Both the position numbers and the translations under genes were made by a program. From Schistosoma haematobium (Eukaryota; Platyhelminthes; Trematoda; Strigeidida; Schistosomatidae), in contig NC_067198.1 of the NCBI RefSeq assembly GCF_000699445.3, positions 45,190,191 through 45,254,190 on the forward strand: a stretch of 64,000 nucleotides of DNA, given 5' to 3'. The notes under the pieces are model-generated. The model was not told the DNA's origin and did not search any database. It worked only from the letters and a program-made list of their open reading frames with translations. Below, in pieces: positions 48,701-59,639 of this stretch (the stretch's first letter is position 1; every line of letters begins with the position of its first letter).

Positions 48701-51176
48701 GCTCATTGAAGTTAAGGTTCTTTGATAATGCAATTTCTACAAATAATGCTTACACCACTGAAAGTATATCAAATCAAAGATAGTTTAAAGAGTATTACTA
48801 CTAGCTATTTAATATTATAGAATTGAAATGAACATTCTCGTACAATTCATACACTATAGTACCTTATTATAGTACTGATAAGGTTCATCTTATCGTATTG
48901 TCTAAATCCTTTAACTCAGTCTGAAAATTGTCATGACAACCTAATCAATCAACAAACATAAAAGATACAATGTTTTTCTACTTCAGAAATGTTTCTATCA
49001 CTTATCAAAGGATACAAAATCTCTTACTATGAAATAATATATCTCATCAGTATGGGGTTATGGATATTATTAAGTTATCGATTGACATCATGAACCGATC
49101 GATTTTAGACCATCATTAAAAACCTATAAGTACTGGATGGACGTTTCATCCAATTGTGAGATTCCTTAGCAGTGCGCATCCATGCTCCTGCCCACGGGAT
49201 TCGAACCCAGCGCCCTCAGTCTTACGCGTGAACGCTTAACATCTAGACTACTAAGCTGGCATTCAACAGTTTTAATGTCTAACTTCAAACAATCCACGAA
49301 ATTGCGCAACCATCTTCCATTGAACTGTGGCAAATATCTGTCTCAACCCTATACGGATTAGCTCCACTGTTGAATAACTTTCAAACGCACTTTATCGCTT
49401 ACAGACTTGTCACATCAAACTATGGATTTATTCAATAACACTATACTTTAAACTTATTCGGTATTTTATCAAAGATTTATTGGTTTATTCAATCGTAAAG
49501 TTGAAACGATTCTCTTCGGCTGTGAATCTATTCCAAAAATAGAAAGCACAAGAAAACTTTTTCGTTGTATTACAAGTCTCTAAATCAGTGAACCAACACG
49601 ACTTTGGCAAAGATCGAAATCAGGCCTTTTGTATCCAACATTGAGTGTGTTACTTCAAAACCATAATTTTATCTTCGATTAATTTGTAGCACAGCATAAT
49701 AATCATACAATGTGACTAGGTGATTGAATTCAATTAGTCACCATTTCACAGTATAATTCTAAGATAAGTAGGTGTGTGATTGATTTTTAATTGGTTAATC
49801 TTAGAGATTTGTTCGATTGTATGCTGATTTTTGACTTGGATTGATCTAATCTGAGAAACGATTCTTTAAAGACAGATTCATCCGAATGTTTTAACTGTCA
49901 GCAGTTCATTTCAATGAAGCATCTAATGACTTATTCATTACAGTGATCTACAAATATGGAACTTATCACATAACTCTAAAAAGGATGGGTTAGACCAATG
50001 GTTAATTCATGAATATGAAGTCTAGCATTAAGATGAAACAAATGTCATATGCTTTTTATTTTCAAAAATCTCCAGGTTGAAATTGATGGGTGACAAAAAA
50101 ATGATCTCAGGCTCAAATCAATATTTTTGATAAAGCAAATGAGATTTTCGTAGTGGCCCGTTATTTTTGTTGTCGTTTAGGTCGGACGATGTTGTCGAAA
50201 GGGCTCTCCACTTTAGTGGCCCGTGGATCTGACTCCAATTAGATCGTATGAATGTTTGTTATCACCCATCCTAGTATATAATCACCGACTTTAATCGTGT
50301 TAGTCAATAAAGAAATTAAATAAGTCAAATAACGAGAATGGACTTGTGAATACACGTATTTTGTATATAAAGCGAATGGAGTAGAAAGAAGAGAAACGAT
50401 GCAGAGTGAAGATGGCTGGTAAGCCAATTCCCATTTAACCAAGAGTTAATCACTATTTATAGTTACACAAAAGTAAGTTACAGACATGTGATGAGTAATG
50501 GGATAAGAAATGTACATACAACTACGCGCTCATACAAAAACAGCCAAGGTTGATAAGCGAATAAATAACAAGGTCAGAATGTGACTCAAGTAGAATGAAT
50601 AGAATGGGCTGTCCGACAGTTAGAATGTGGTATATGGGCTTAATAACACAATAACCGACACTACAAAATCTTACCATAATAACATTACCCATATTCAATA
50701 TCACTTCAATACTTATGATATCATTTTCTTTTAAACATTTTTATTTTTTCTGGTTAGCATTGTTTTAGCGAGTTAGTTTTATACGGGATAAGGTTGCTAA
50801 TCCCATGCCCAACCCTCCTCCTTTTATCCGGGCTTCGGACCGACAGTAACCCCAAAAGGGGCTCCAGGCAGAATGAATTTGTTTTGAAGTGAACTATTAT
50901 TTTCTTTTTAAAATTCCAGAAACAGTATTCATTAAAAGTAAACAATCAATTAAAAGAATTCAAGAACTTCAACAAGTTTATGGAGAAGCTGATCAACGTA
51001 TTAATCAATTAGAAAATATATTACAAGAACAAATAGATCGTAAAGATAATCACCGGTCAATATCGAATGTAATTTTGGATAATAAACAAGGACAACAACA
51101 AACAACAAGACCAATGTCAAAAGTGAATTATTCCAATCGTCCTGCACCACGTCAGTTTTCTAATATAGAACGTTAA
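37503..51176 (+). CDS. HVCN1: Voltage-gated proton channel Hv1-like protein (3 exons)
   Basis: Exons 37503-37724, 39111-39474 and 50920-51176 join in phase with GT/AG borders (phase 0, then phase 1) to give 280 residues; human Hv1 is 273. Seen: S1 about residues 45-67, S2 about 87-109, S3 about 121-141, S4 about 178-196, then a coiled coil about 200-240 as in Hv1 dimers. Compared with human Hv1 from memory, S2 keeps Phe100, Glu103 and Lys107 (F150, E153, K157) and S3 keeps Asp125 and Asp136 (D174, D185). Odd points: S1 has Glu56 at the D112 selectivity position. S4 reads R186-L-W-Y-I-K-R192-F-I-K195, so the second arginine is Tyr and the Asn214 position is Lys. The S3-S4 linker is about 30 residues longer, and Glu90 sits at zinc-binding His140. 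It would lie in a membrane and conduct protons or only sense voltage; a TMEM266-like sensor is the alternative. An upstream 5' exon is possible. Confidence 0.85.
38285..38475 (-). repeat. tRNA-headed SINE with decayed hammerhead
   Basis: The minus-strand hammerhead core reads TTGAGGA (C3 lost); GAAA is kept. Tail and tRNA part recognisable. Confidence 0.65.
38524..38815 (+). repeat. E-type repeat, plus copy
   Basis: Has an open frame of 97 codons (38528-38821) that matches the reverse of 1475-1777. Not a gene. Confidence 0.65.
39111..39474 (+). CDS. HVCN1: Hv1-like exon 2 (S2, S3, S4)
   Basis: Follows a pyrimidine tract and AG at 39109-39110 and ends at GTAAGT at 39475. It encodes residues 75-195. 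It carries the charge-transfer Phe100/Glu103, the S3 acidic pair Asp125/Asp136, a long S3-S4 loop (about residues 138-180) and the altered S4. The reading frame crosses both junctions without a break. Confidence 0.9.
39600..39920 (-). pseudogene. Penelope-like GIY-YIG endonuclease fragment
   Basis: The minus-strand frame contains [11 protein letters not shown] and the R-x-L-x-x-R-M-x-E-H that follows in GIY-YIG nucleases of Penelope elements. RT is absent. Sits 125 bp into intron 2 of the Hv1-like gene, antisense. Confidence 0.75.
39921..40595. other. Intron sequence, no feature
   Basis: AT-rich; nothing recognised. Confidence 0.5.
40600..40950 (-). repeat. tRNA-headed SINE, near full length
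   Basis: B-box-like GATTCGAACCC (about 40717) and the 5' leader are present. Hammerhead core reads TTGATGA (C3 lost). Confidence 0.65.
41095..41350 (-). pseudogene. RTE-type LINE 3' fragment
   Basis: Minus frame (41348-41100): [23 protein letters not shown]. An 82-codon C-terminal end in frame. Confidence 0.75.
41446..41740 (-). repeat. tRNA-headed SINE, near full length
   Basis: A-box (about 41600-41620) and B-box (about 41560-41575) recognisable. The core reads TTGAGAA and GAAA is GAGA, so the ribozyme is dead. Confidence 0.65.
41741..42355. other. Intron sequence; (TAGA)n at 42287-42306
   Basis: AT-rich, nothing coding seen. Confidence 0.5.
42356..42540 (-). repeat. tRNA-headed SINE fragment
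   Basis: Hammerhead core CTAAGGA (G5 lost) and broken GAAA. Confidence 0.65.
42730..42778. repeat. (AT)n microsatellite
   Basis: About 49 bases of TA repeats with one G. Confidence 0.9.
42960..43243 (+). repeat. tRNA-headed SINE, plus copy
   Basis: Full order visible: leader (42960-43075), A-box-like (about 43087-43105), B-box-like (about 43133-43148), hammerhead (about 43164-43209; core TTGAGAA, dead), tail. It shows the family's design clearly. Confidence 0.7.
43244..43535. mobile_element. Merlin-type MITE (about 290 bp)
   Basis: Terminal inverted repeats (left about 43246-43270, right about 43501-43533) match those of the Merlin elements at 46602 and 55310. Internal sequence around 43400-43490 also matches their 5' part. 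No transposase, so non-autonomous. Confidence 0.6.
43536..44617. other. Intron sequence, no feature
   Basis: Nothing recognised. Confidence 0.5.
44618..45240 (+). repeat. E-type repeat with GC-rich leader
   Basis: 44640-44945 is clearly GC-richer than its surroundings and has overlapping open frames with no domain. It joins an E-type repeat at about 44938. Base composition suggests a mobile leader rather than a host exon. Confidence 0.55.
45490..45740 (-). repeat. tRNA-headed SINE, decayed
   Basis: B-box region (about 45600-45615) visible; the hammerhead is largely deleted. Confidence 0.6.
45870..46060 (+). repeat. E-type repeat fragment
   Basis: Matches the 3' half of 38524-38815. Confidence 0.55.
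46490..46601 (+). repeat. Penelope terminal-repeat fragment, left of Merlin
   Basis: Same sequence as the arm at 5838-5940. It resumes at 47383 after the Merlin element, so it is the host of that insertion. Confidence 0.6.
46602..47374 (+). mobile_element. Merlin DNA transposon, copy 1, truncated
   Basis: Flanked by an 8-bp duplication gtgaagtg (46594-46601 and 47375-47382), as expected for Merlin (8-9 bp). Ends share an inverted CTCTAATTTATGGA. The transposase remnant lies at its 3' end. A second, internal copy of the terminal repeat lies at about 46733-46770. Confidence 0.75.
47010..47240 (+). pseudogene. Merlin (IS1016-like) transposase C-terminal fragment
   Basis: 76 codons containing [14 protein letters not shown], the last catalytic (D-D-E) block of Merlin transposases, and the helical end. 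The first two catalytic Asp are absent, so it cannot act alone. Confidence 0.75.
47383..47790. repeat. Penelope terminal repeat, right of Merlin, with SM-alpha-like piece
   Basis: About 47395-47570 is an SM-alpha-like SINE (minus; hammerhead core TTGATCA, dead). About 47575-47780 continues the terminal-repeat sequence. Confidence 0.5.
48055..48490 (-). repeat. R-type retroposon, copy 4
   Basis: Matches 46-550 and 11293-11760; decayed, no domain. Confidence 0.65.
48491..49074. other. Intron sequence, no feature
   Basis: Nothing recognised. Confidence 0.5.
49075..49395 (-). repeat. tRNA-headed SINE, near full length
   Basis: B-box (about 49195-49210) and leader present. Core CTAAGGA, dead. 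Confidence 0.65.
49396..50239. other. Intron sequence, no feature
   Basis: AT-rich; nothing recognised. Confidence 0.5.
50240..50700. repeat. LTR-like repeat, shared with 59640-60400
   Basis: Common blocks such as TTACAGACATGT and CAAGGTCA-AATGTGAC occur in the same order in both places. No internal region, so solo LTRs are inferred. Confidence 0.4.
50757..50868 (+). repeat. RTE leader repeat, about 110 bp
   Basis: Matches 9532-9633, where it joins an RTE body. Here it stands alone, 52 bp before the Hv1-like exon 3. Confidence 0.65.
50920..51176 (+). CDS. HVCN1: Hv1-like exon 3 (S4 end and coiled coil)
   Basis: Starts after AG at 50918-50919, and the split codon a|aa gives Lys196. Residues 197-280 form a charged, Gln-rich amphipathic helix (about 200-240), then a polar tail; the stop is TAA at 51174. 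A possible polyadenylation signal AATAAA lies at 51318-51323. The coiled coil right after S4 is diagnostic of Hv1/TMEM266-type voltage sensors rather than four-domain channels. Confidence 0.85.
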
Positions 51177-51526
51177 TCAATATTTACATATCTATATCTA
51201 CATATGTTTTAACCTATCACTGTATTCTTACCATATAATAAGCCTTTTGCATACTTTTTTTGGTGTAACATTTATACTACTGCTTCATTTTGTTAGTAGT
51301 ATAAATGAGCTTCAAAAAATAAATTATGTAGAGAGATTAAATTTTTCATTTAGAAAATTTATAAAAGACTATAATGATACTGGTTCTAATCTATGATTTA
51401 TGATCAATTGTATAATATGTCTATATAAAATAATAATTTAATATTCTTCTATAAAAAGAGGGATTTTATATTCTTATGTAATAAGTTGCTAGTGTTTGCA
51501 TTTAGATGGATATAATTTGCTTACTT

Positions 51527-51960
51527 ACTTACTTACACCTGTTAATCCCAATGGAGAATAGGCCAACGACCAGCATTCTACAATTCGCTCTGTCCTGAGC
51601 CATCCTTTCTAGTTCTATCCAATTTTTAATCATTCTTCTCATGTCTGTCTAAATTTCTCGCCGTAATATGTTCTTTGATCTTCCTCCTCAACCCCTTTGG
51701 CCTTGAGGATTCCATGTGAGGGCTTGCCTTGTGATACTGTTGGGTGCTTTCCTCAATTTGTGTCTTATCCACTTGCAGTGGTTCTTTCTGATTTCTTCCA
51801 TTCCTGGGGTCTGGTTTGTTTTCTCCCACAGTAGATTGTTACTGATAGTGTCTGGCCAACTGATCTCAACACTCCGCCTGGACCCCTATCTTGGGCTGCT
51901 GCCGGTCCCAAGCCCGGATAAAGGAGAAGGGTTGGGCATGAGGTTAGCGAACCCAACTAA
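51527..51960 (-). pseudogene. RTE-type LINE 3' fragment plus leader
   Basis: Minus frames 51829-51626 and 51956-51765 carry the C-terminal end (P-H-M-E-S-S-R-P-K) and the leader. Just downstream of the Hv1-like gene, antisense. Confidence 0.65.
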
Positions 51961-52378
51961 CTAACTAAAACAACGCTAACCATAAAAAATAATTCAAGCT
52001 TATTTGATATATATAAATAACTTAAATAGTGAAATAGGTTTATACTGTAAAAGATTGTATATGAAGTGTTGAATGATAATAGTGTGGTCTTAGTATAGAA
52101 ATTTCATCTCAATTCAGACTTGTTAATCAGGTATATAGACAGTTAAAATAAAGTAATGAGTTTTTCTGGGAATCAAACTGACCAGTTTAATCTTAAATAC
52201 GAACAACTATAAGTACATATTCTTAATACTATTATTGAATTTTTGTGCTTATTGTGTAAGTTGTCAACGTTGAAAGTAATGAATTTGTTTCTAAGTAATA
52301 CCATTGACATCTTAGTTATATTGTATCATTAGTTTCATTAACACTCAAGTGCAATCATATAAGGACCACATATGCTAA
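51961..52378. other. AT-rich intergenic, no gene
   Basis: Nothing recognised. Confidence 0.5.
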
Positions 52379-52695
52379 TTGTTATATCTAGAGTTCACAT
52401 TCTTAATATACTACGTATAACTTGAGCAGTCGAATGCTAGAACCCTCCTAAGTTGCGAATGAGAACACAGAAGACAAGTGGAACGAACGTTATTCCTAAC
52501 AATGTCATTTATGGTACAGAACCGTTAGGTATTTATAGTTTTTAATAAAAACGAAATCATCATTATAGTTATCCAATCCACATACAGGGGTTTATTAGCA
52601 TTAATTGAATAGAAAAGCTACACGTAGGGATTTCGGAATATTCTTCCAAATGATGATTGGATGAAATATCTTCGACTCTTTCTGAGTTTGTTAGG
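52379..52695. repeat. Solo-LTR-like repeat, copy 2
   Basis: Aligns along its length with 8527-8830 in the same orientation. Confidence 0.5.
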
Positions 52696-52725
52696 GCTTC
52701 CTCGAGTTCACCCGTGGACCATTTT

Positions 52726-52835
52726 TTAGCGAGTTATTTTTCTACGGGTTGGCATCACTAACCCATGCTTAACCCTCCTCCTTTCTCCGGGCTTGGGATC
52801 GAAAGTAGCCCCAGAGGAGCTCCTGGACAAATTAC
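52726..52835 (+). repeat. RTE leader repeat
   Basis: Same 110-bp unit as 9532 and 50757. Confidence 0.6.
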
Positions 52836-54189
52836 GTACATGTGCACTATATTAACTAATCAATGGAGCATTACGGTAACTTAAACATGAAAGACAAGCA
52901 AAAACTAGTTCTCGAAATGTTTTACAATGTAAAAATGATTTACAAAAAGGAAGTTCGTGGGAAATTGTGTACAGAGTTTAAATTTATGTATCATTTTGCT
53001 TAATGTTAGAAATAGATTACTATAACATAGCATGAAGTCATATTCTTATTATGAATGAATGCATCTTCTGTTTAGATTTCATTCAATAATCCAAACATTA
53101 CTGTATATTATATCATTGACACTGATAATAAGTATAGTCGAGGAGGTCAGCACAACTAACAATTCATATCTTCTATCCAGCCGACGTTTTGTTTAACCAG
53201 CTAATATGTTAAAGAAACTCTCCTATAATCAATTTCAATTATGATTAAATTCTGGTTAATCCCTCTTTGTTAACTAACCTTAACAGACAACGTTGTTCGA
53301 GCAGTAACAATTCGTCTATTTCTTTGTATTTGTCCGTATAAATGTATACACTTGATCCACATATGACAACCTATGCATATATAGCTCTATGTAACTAAAA
53401 TGTTAATCGCTTAAATATCACTCGATGAATCATTCTCTTTCCTATGTATATATGTACTTGAATCCTATGATTAGCCTTTACCTTGATTAGTTGCATCTTA
53501 TTCAATTTGACTATAAATTCACCTCTGTATTTACTCGCATACACATAAATTCACCTCTCTGCTTCCAATTCGTTTGATACGCTTATAACTTTGTTGTCTA
53601 TGCTATCTGCTAATAAATTGTAGTTGTCACTTATTACTGCCGTCTGGTTTCACACAGAACTGAGATGTATATAACGATGGTTATCAAGGTGATTGATTAA
53701 CGAAGCTAAGCCAGTACAATGTCGTTTTAATAAGGTTAAGTATTTTGTGAGCATCTAAACAAATATATGTTCTTAGGATTACCATTGGAGACCTATTGCA
53801 GTTATTTTCATGAAAGTGAGCATGTAGTACTTCGAATGTACCCGTTGTTGAGGTGTATGTGTTCTTGTATGGTATACATTATTATTTGACTATAAATGTT
53901 GAGTCATTTGTTATTCAGAGACCTTACCCAAAGGTCAAGTTCCATATACATGTACTATACTCTTCATGTTTTCTGCTAATATATGAATGCTGAAAATCTG
54001 TATGATCTTCAAACATGTTGTATTTTAGTGTTTTCGAATTTGCATTATAAGAAATGATATAATGTTAATGAATGTTGATGAAATGAAATGTGGGGGGGGG
54101 TATGTATTTTAAGTGAAATCAATTAAGGGTCAAACACTAATAAAGAAAAAGCTTCGCTGTATACCATCAGTACTACTGTTGTGGTGAGT
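52836..54189. other. AT-rich intergenic, no gene
   Basis: No exon seen; an 8- to 9-base G run at about 54092. Confidence 0.5.
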
Positions 54190-54410
54190 GAACACTCATG
54201 CATTAAATACATCATTTGCGTATATTCCATCAGTTGTCCTTTTACATACTTCATGATTCTTTCAATGTTGTTTTTATTTCAATTCCTCTTTGTTTCTCTT
54301 TCTGTTCTGTTCAGTTCGATCTTTTAATCATCTACTGTTAGGCATTTCACATGTGCCTAGTGTTACATACTACTTATGACAGTCGATATAAGTAATATTC
54401 ACCACAGTGT
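54190..54410 (+). repeat. E-type repeat fragment
   Basis: Matches 38640-38815. Confidence 0.5.
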
Positions 54411-54571
54411 TACATTAAGCACCATATTTCTATTAATTTGTGAAATTAATAACTAATGATCGTATTCAGGTTGTGTTATAACCCAGTGAAGATTAAATTA
54501 CAGGTAACTCACGAGGACTATTAATGGACTAATATTCTATAAATATTCTTATTGTATAACTACTCAACAAT

Positions 54572-54900
54572 TACATTATGTATATTTATATTCCTCTTAT
54601 GATAAACTTTATTTTGACCTATATTTTATTATTGTACGATTTACGATTCTTGAGCTATGCTCAGTCTATTAATTACTGTCCCCCTCATTCACAGCCACTT
54701 TTTGGCTTATTTGTGTACACATGTTATTTTCTATTTTATGGTACATTGTGGTCTGTCTGATTGATATATAAACCGGGTATGTCTGAAGTAAACGATCTGC
54801 TCTGATTCGATTCATATTGCAGAAGCTGGTATTGTGTTCTGGACTCAAGTGGAGGGCTAAAGGACATAGAACCAATAAGGACGCTAAACTGCTCATACCG
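54572..54900 (+). repeat. Inverted repeat, left arm (flanks Merlin copy 2)
   Basis: Aligns with the reverse complement of 56400-56672 over about 250 bases. The 60-codon frame here is repeat-derived. Confidence 0.55.
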
Positions 54901-55309
54901 GTTGAACGTCATTGGTTTGGCATAGTGCGAAGATTGTGTAAGCCGGATCCTAATTGGTTGATAAGTCGCGTGATAGAAAAGTCAGACATCCAAGGTTATA
55001 ACAGGTTGTAACTAAAACTATTTCACAATCAGTCTGAAAATGAAATAAACTTGGTAGTACACTTGGTAAAATATGCAGAACACATACTAGAATAATAATT
55101 CAAAATGTCGTGTGAATATATTCCTACCTCATTAGCTGTCAAATACCCTCTTATACTGTGTTACTCAAGGGTATAGGTTGTTAATCTTGAAAAGTTGAAC
55201 TACTAACACAATAAAACTCTTGTTCAAGATTCCTTGATTAAGAAATAATCCATCGATTTTATTTTCGTTTCATGGAATAGATTTTAATCTATTACACACG
55301 GCGAGATTC

Positions 55310-56100
55310 TAATTTATGGACGACCTTTGAACGAATCTTAAGTGACTTCCGGAAATATTAGTCACTCAGCAAACAGTAAGTATAGAAAAAAAGGTGTTAT
55401 ACAAAACCAAAGAAATAAAGTGGATACACTTCTTATACATGGTTCAAAAACTTATCAGGGTTAGAAGGAGGTTCAGAGGTTCTAAAATCGTAATGCATGC
55501 AGTAGAGGAAATTATCCATACGGCTACATAATAGTCGGTCTCCAGAGTCATGATAAAGTCTCAAATACTCTTTCAGCCTCGACCACATAGCTTCAACATT
55601 GTTTAGGTGCACTCCGATTGTTGAGTACACAAAATGCCACTTGTGGATAACGACATGATATACATAACTAAGCCTATGTAGGAGTCTGTACGCTTTGCAA
55701 ACATCCGTATATATTGTAGTGACTGGTTGCAGCCAGTGTTAGTGGTGCTTTTAGTATCCAGTTCTCAATAATTGTCATGATTTGCCTTAGTTAGGAATTA
55801 TATGTAGGGTTTTCATCATGAACTGACATCAGCTATAATGCCAGAAATCTATTTAGTCAAATAGATGAAAGGCTTTCGCGTTAGAATCAGAGATCTATTA
55901 TCTTATACCTGATTGATTCGTCTACAAATTATAGTCTCACCGCTTTATTTGTTATAGCCACTCAATTATCACGTTTTCTACCAAATTCCCTGTAGACCGA
56001 TCGTACGTTAGCATTAAGCACTGAAGTTGGCGCCGTAACCTTGACATCTCTAACACGGTTCTGATTTGCTCGTCCATAAATTAGTCTTGCCATTATACGC
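55310..56100 (-). mobile_element. Merlin DNA transposon, copy 2, truncated
   Basis: Same layout as 46602-47374 on the other strand, including the internal terminal-repeat copy (about 55905-55945). Terminal repeats near 55315 and 56080. Target duplication not resolved. Confidence 0.7.
55433..55630 (-). pseudogene. Merlin transposase C-terminal fragment, copy 2
   Basis: 65 codons: T-I-G-V-H-L-N-N-V-E block and F-L-Y-C-M-H-Y-D-F end, closely matching 47010-47240. Lacks the first two catalytic Asp. Confidence 0.75.
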
Positions 56101-56399
56101 TACTTAATACCTATAGGTAGTAGTCTATATCATTTGTTGAAGATGTTATCGTTCCTATTGTTGTTTATCAATCACACTACTATTTGTACTTACATTACAA
56201 AGTCACTTTATTAGGAGGTCCGGTTAACTTAACTCCAGATGCCTTAAAACTACTAAAAATACTTTGACTAATCGGTGTTCTTAAGAAAATCACAAGAGAA
56301 TTTGAAAAAAAATAAACGAACTATTCAACATTCTTGAGTAGATAACTGCAAGAATTTACTGCAAATTTTGACATACATTTTGGCAAACATTTAAAATCT

Positions 56400-56672
56400 C
56401 AAGGTTATACATGGTCTTACATGTCCACTTGCTTCCTGCCTAGTTAAGTCCAGAACTCCAATCTCAGCCTCTGCAATATGAATCATTACCAATCAAACAG
56501 ACCACAACGTACCAATAAAATATGAAACAACATTTGTTCAGGACGTAGCCAAATGTGGCTGTGAATGTGGGAGGTAGTATTTGATAAACTGGGCATAACT
56601 CAAGAATGGTAAATTGTTTAGTAATAGTTCATAGATCAAAATGAAACTCATAATAAGAGGAACACGAATATG
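56400..56672 (-). repeat. Inverted repeat, right arm
   Basis: Partner of 54572-54900. Confidence 0.55.
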
Positions 56673-56899
56673 AATGGTTTAGTTATTTACCAATTATACA
56701 ATAAAAATATACGCATAGTATTGGTCCATAAATGGATCCCAAAAGTTACCAATCATTATCCTTGTCGAGACATAACAGTAGTACTACGCTCTATGTATTG
56801 TTTATACTTCAATATCCTGTGGTGGTCGGTATTCGATATAATCATTAAACTTCGTATACAGTTCGTCTTGATAACCGTTCTATATAACGTCCCAACGGT

Positions 56900-57535
56900 T
56901 TATTAACCAGAAGGCAAATACGAAGTGTTGATTACGTTTATTACGAGACCACACACATATATCCAAATGTACAGATGCGTTAAACAAGCATAGAAGAGTT
57001 GTGCCAAAAGGCAAGCAAGCAAGCGAGCGAGAGCCAGAGCAAGAGCGAGACGAGAGTGTGTGAGTGAGTGCGTGTGTTGAATATGAATAACATGGACATA
57101 TATATAACATGTGAAATGAATGGGTAATCGAATCAAATAATCAGTTAGTAGTAAGATTAGCAGAGTGAATAAATGCGTAGGCCATAAGCAATATTCAAGC
57201 ATACGTATTTCATACAAGCACAAAATAATAAGGGTACAATAAATTGATATAGTGCGTATGACTTTGTCCGCTAAATGAGTTAGCAAAAGGGCTTAACTGC
57301 GTTAGATGAGACTAAACTCATTTGCATGTGAGTCGCTGTAATCCTTACAAGGAAGAATGTTTCATCTTGTTATATTTGGTCGTCGCTGATTTCTGTGCTG
57401 GAAAAACGCTGATCACTTATACTCGGAACGAGGAACCTCTGCAATTCCCACGATGTGAAAGTAAGAACACAAATACTGGTATAAGTGAAGATTTATTAGC
57501 CCCAAAACACGATGACGACGACAACTAGTAGAAAA
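56900..57535. repeat. Low-confidence LTR-like block with purine-rich run
   Basis: 57018-57070 is a GA/GC-rich run. A 68-codon frame at 57322-57528 ends in an acidic D-D-D-D-N tail but has no domain or splice context. Confidence 0.3.
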
Positions 57536-59639
57536 TACACTCATTTATATATTGATTGTACACCCATTTTGATTAATAATTAGGATTAAATCACATACTG
57601 AGCATAGTTCATGTCAATGGAATACAAAATATCTCGCATATCATACAGAATACAATATCATACAAGAAAAGAAAACAAGAAGACTACATTGAGTAATCAT
57701 TCCATTAAATCAAAATGGAAGTAATCTTGAACCAAAACTCATAATGAGTAAAATCAATCTAACTTAGACTTTTCTTTCCATCATATCATATCTGAAATGA
57801 TAGAAAACATTTGGGTTCCCCAATAATTATATGAAAACAGCCTAGGGATGTGGTCAGCTGAAAGTTCATTAGATTTCTAGACGTACAGTGTTATTCTGGT
57901 TGAAATTTATCGTTAGTCTTATATTCTAATCCTTAAAATTAGTTAAAGTGAAGAAAAGAAAAGTAACATACGATATCCGAACTCATCGCAGTATTAGATA
58001 CTTAGAAAAACTGATATGAAATGATACAAATATTCTGGTGCTGAAACTGTTTAAGGTAGTTTTCTAAAAGGAAGACGTCCCATATACCACACCTAAATGC
58101 ATTTGATAAGGCATTGATGATATTTTAAGTTCCATGAAATAACGTACTCAGTTGACTGAGATTACGCTAATCCATCATTCTGTCGTAAATTGTGGATTAT
58201 AAAAAACCTTGTTAGATAATGCAAAAATACTGTGGGTGTTTAAATTCTATGCTGACTCGATAATAATGCCTACTGTGTTTATGACTCTGTGTATACTATG
58301 CAGTGGATAAGCTTTGAACTTGAGCATTTGATATATGTATGTAACATATACTTGATAAGTGTTTATGATTGAACTCTACTTTTCAAGGTCTACACACTCT
58401 CTGAATCCGATGCTTATTTCTTTAAGGGTCTTAAGTGAACTATTCATTCGGTTAAGTCATTTATATATGACATTACATCAGGACAGTGACAATAGACCAT
58501 ACTTCAAATATTGGGAAACAGAGGTCAGCACGAATTCTCTTTGTGGTTTGAACGTGAGAATACTTAAAGGTCAATAGACGAATACTCGTCACATTAGCAA
58601 GATATGAGTGTTCGAGTGGAATATCAAACTGAAAAACACTGAATACTACTACTAGCCAGCGCAATGATTTTTAACTTGATTCTCATTCATTTTCTGTATT
58701 CTGATATGCTATGATGTGACACTAATCCTCTATTACTTTTACACTTTCAACAAAGACTTCTTGTCCTAATGCGCCAGTTGTTTTCCTAAGGTATTTGGCA
58801 GTGGTTTCTTCTTGTTATTATGAACCTAGATTTTTTAATGAATGATAACTACATGTAGTATTGTGTATATTCTGTGAATCATATTGAGCTGAAAAATGAT
58901 TTCACCTCCGCTTATGCCATTTATGTTTACCATTATCAATAAATTTGTCTTAAATGCTCAATTCAAAGTAATCCAGAGATAATGTCAGTTAGTAAAGTGT
59001 CATTACCACAAAGAATATCTGGGCTACCTGTTCTTCCCATCTAGATATTTCAACAAATTAATTGTTTTTGTTTACTGTAATACATAATGACATCCATTAT
59101 TCGCATAAATTATTCAGGCGTGTTTATGAAAAGTTTACGACCTTTCGTTGTACAATTTACAAAAAGTACAATCCCAGTCATCGCAGTGGCTGATAATTTG
59201 TTGTGAAGAGAATGACCAATATTCAAATGTCAATTCCTGAACTGCTAACATCTAACTGGCGGTCAATCAATACTTATCGTCAGGATCGATCAAGAAATAA
59301 GAAAGGTATGCTTGTTGAAACTCTTTGTGCTGAGAATTCTATATTGTACCAAAAATCTGATACGGAATAAAGTTATTAATAATAGTAACTAGGAAGTACT
59401 GTCACATCTTATTATGTTTTGTTCCTAACTTCAAAAACAGTATATCCATGGTACTATTATCTTCATTACCTTTTGTGGCTCTGATTTGACTCTGGTTTGA
59501 TGATACGAATATGTTATGAACATAAATCTTCTATATAACTCCATATTTTCTTTGAGCTAAGCCCGTTTGCATGACGGTAGTAATAAGAAGTCAAATATTG
59601 GTTGCATTCAATGTAGTTATTTCAAGCATTCGTTGAAGT
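57536..59639. other. AT-rich intergenic, no gene
   Basis: About 2.1 kb with nothing recognised. Confidence 0.5.

Larger units (their letters stand above)
39475..50919 (+). other. Hv1-like intron 2 (11445 nt), repeat-filled
   Basis: Splits the gene just after the S4 charges. It holds a Penelope GIY-YIG fragment, several tRNA-headed SINEs, an RTE fragment, a Merlin MITE and a Merlin element, E-type repeats, an R-type retroposon and LTR-like sequence, all listed separately. Stretches such as 43540-44600 and 48500-49070 show nothing recognisable. Confidence 0.8.

Noticed and set aside
37503..51176. Four-domain Ca/Na channel or K channel fragment
   Set aside because: There is one voltage-sensor domain, no S5-pore-S6, and a coiled coil directly after S4, which fits Hv1/TMEM266 only.
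57322..57528. Small secreted or acidic protein
   Set aside because: No signal peptide, domain or splice support; the neighbourhood looks like an LTR-type repeat.
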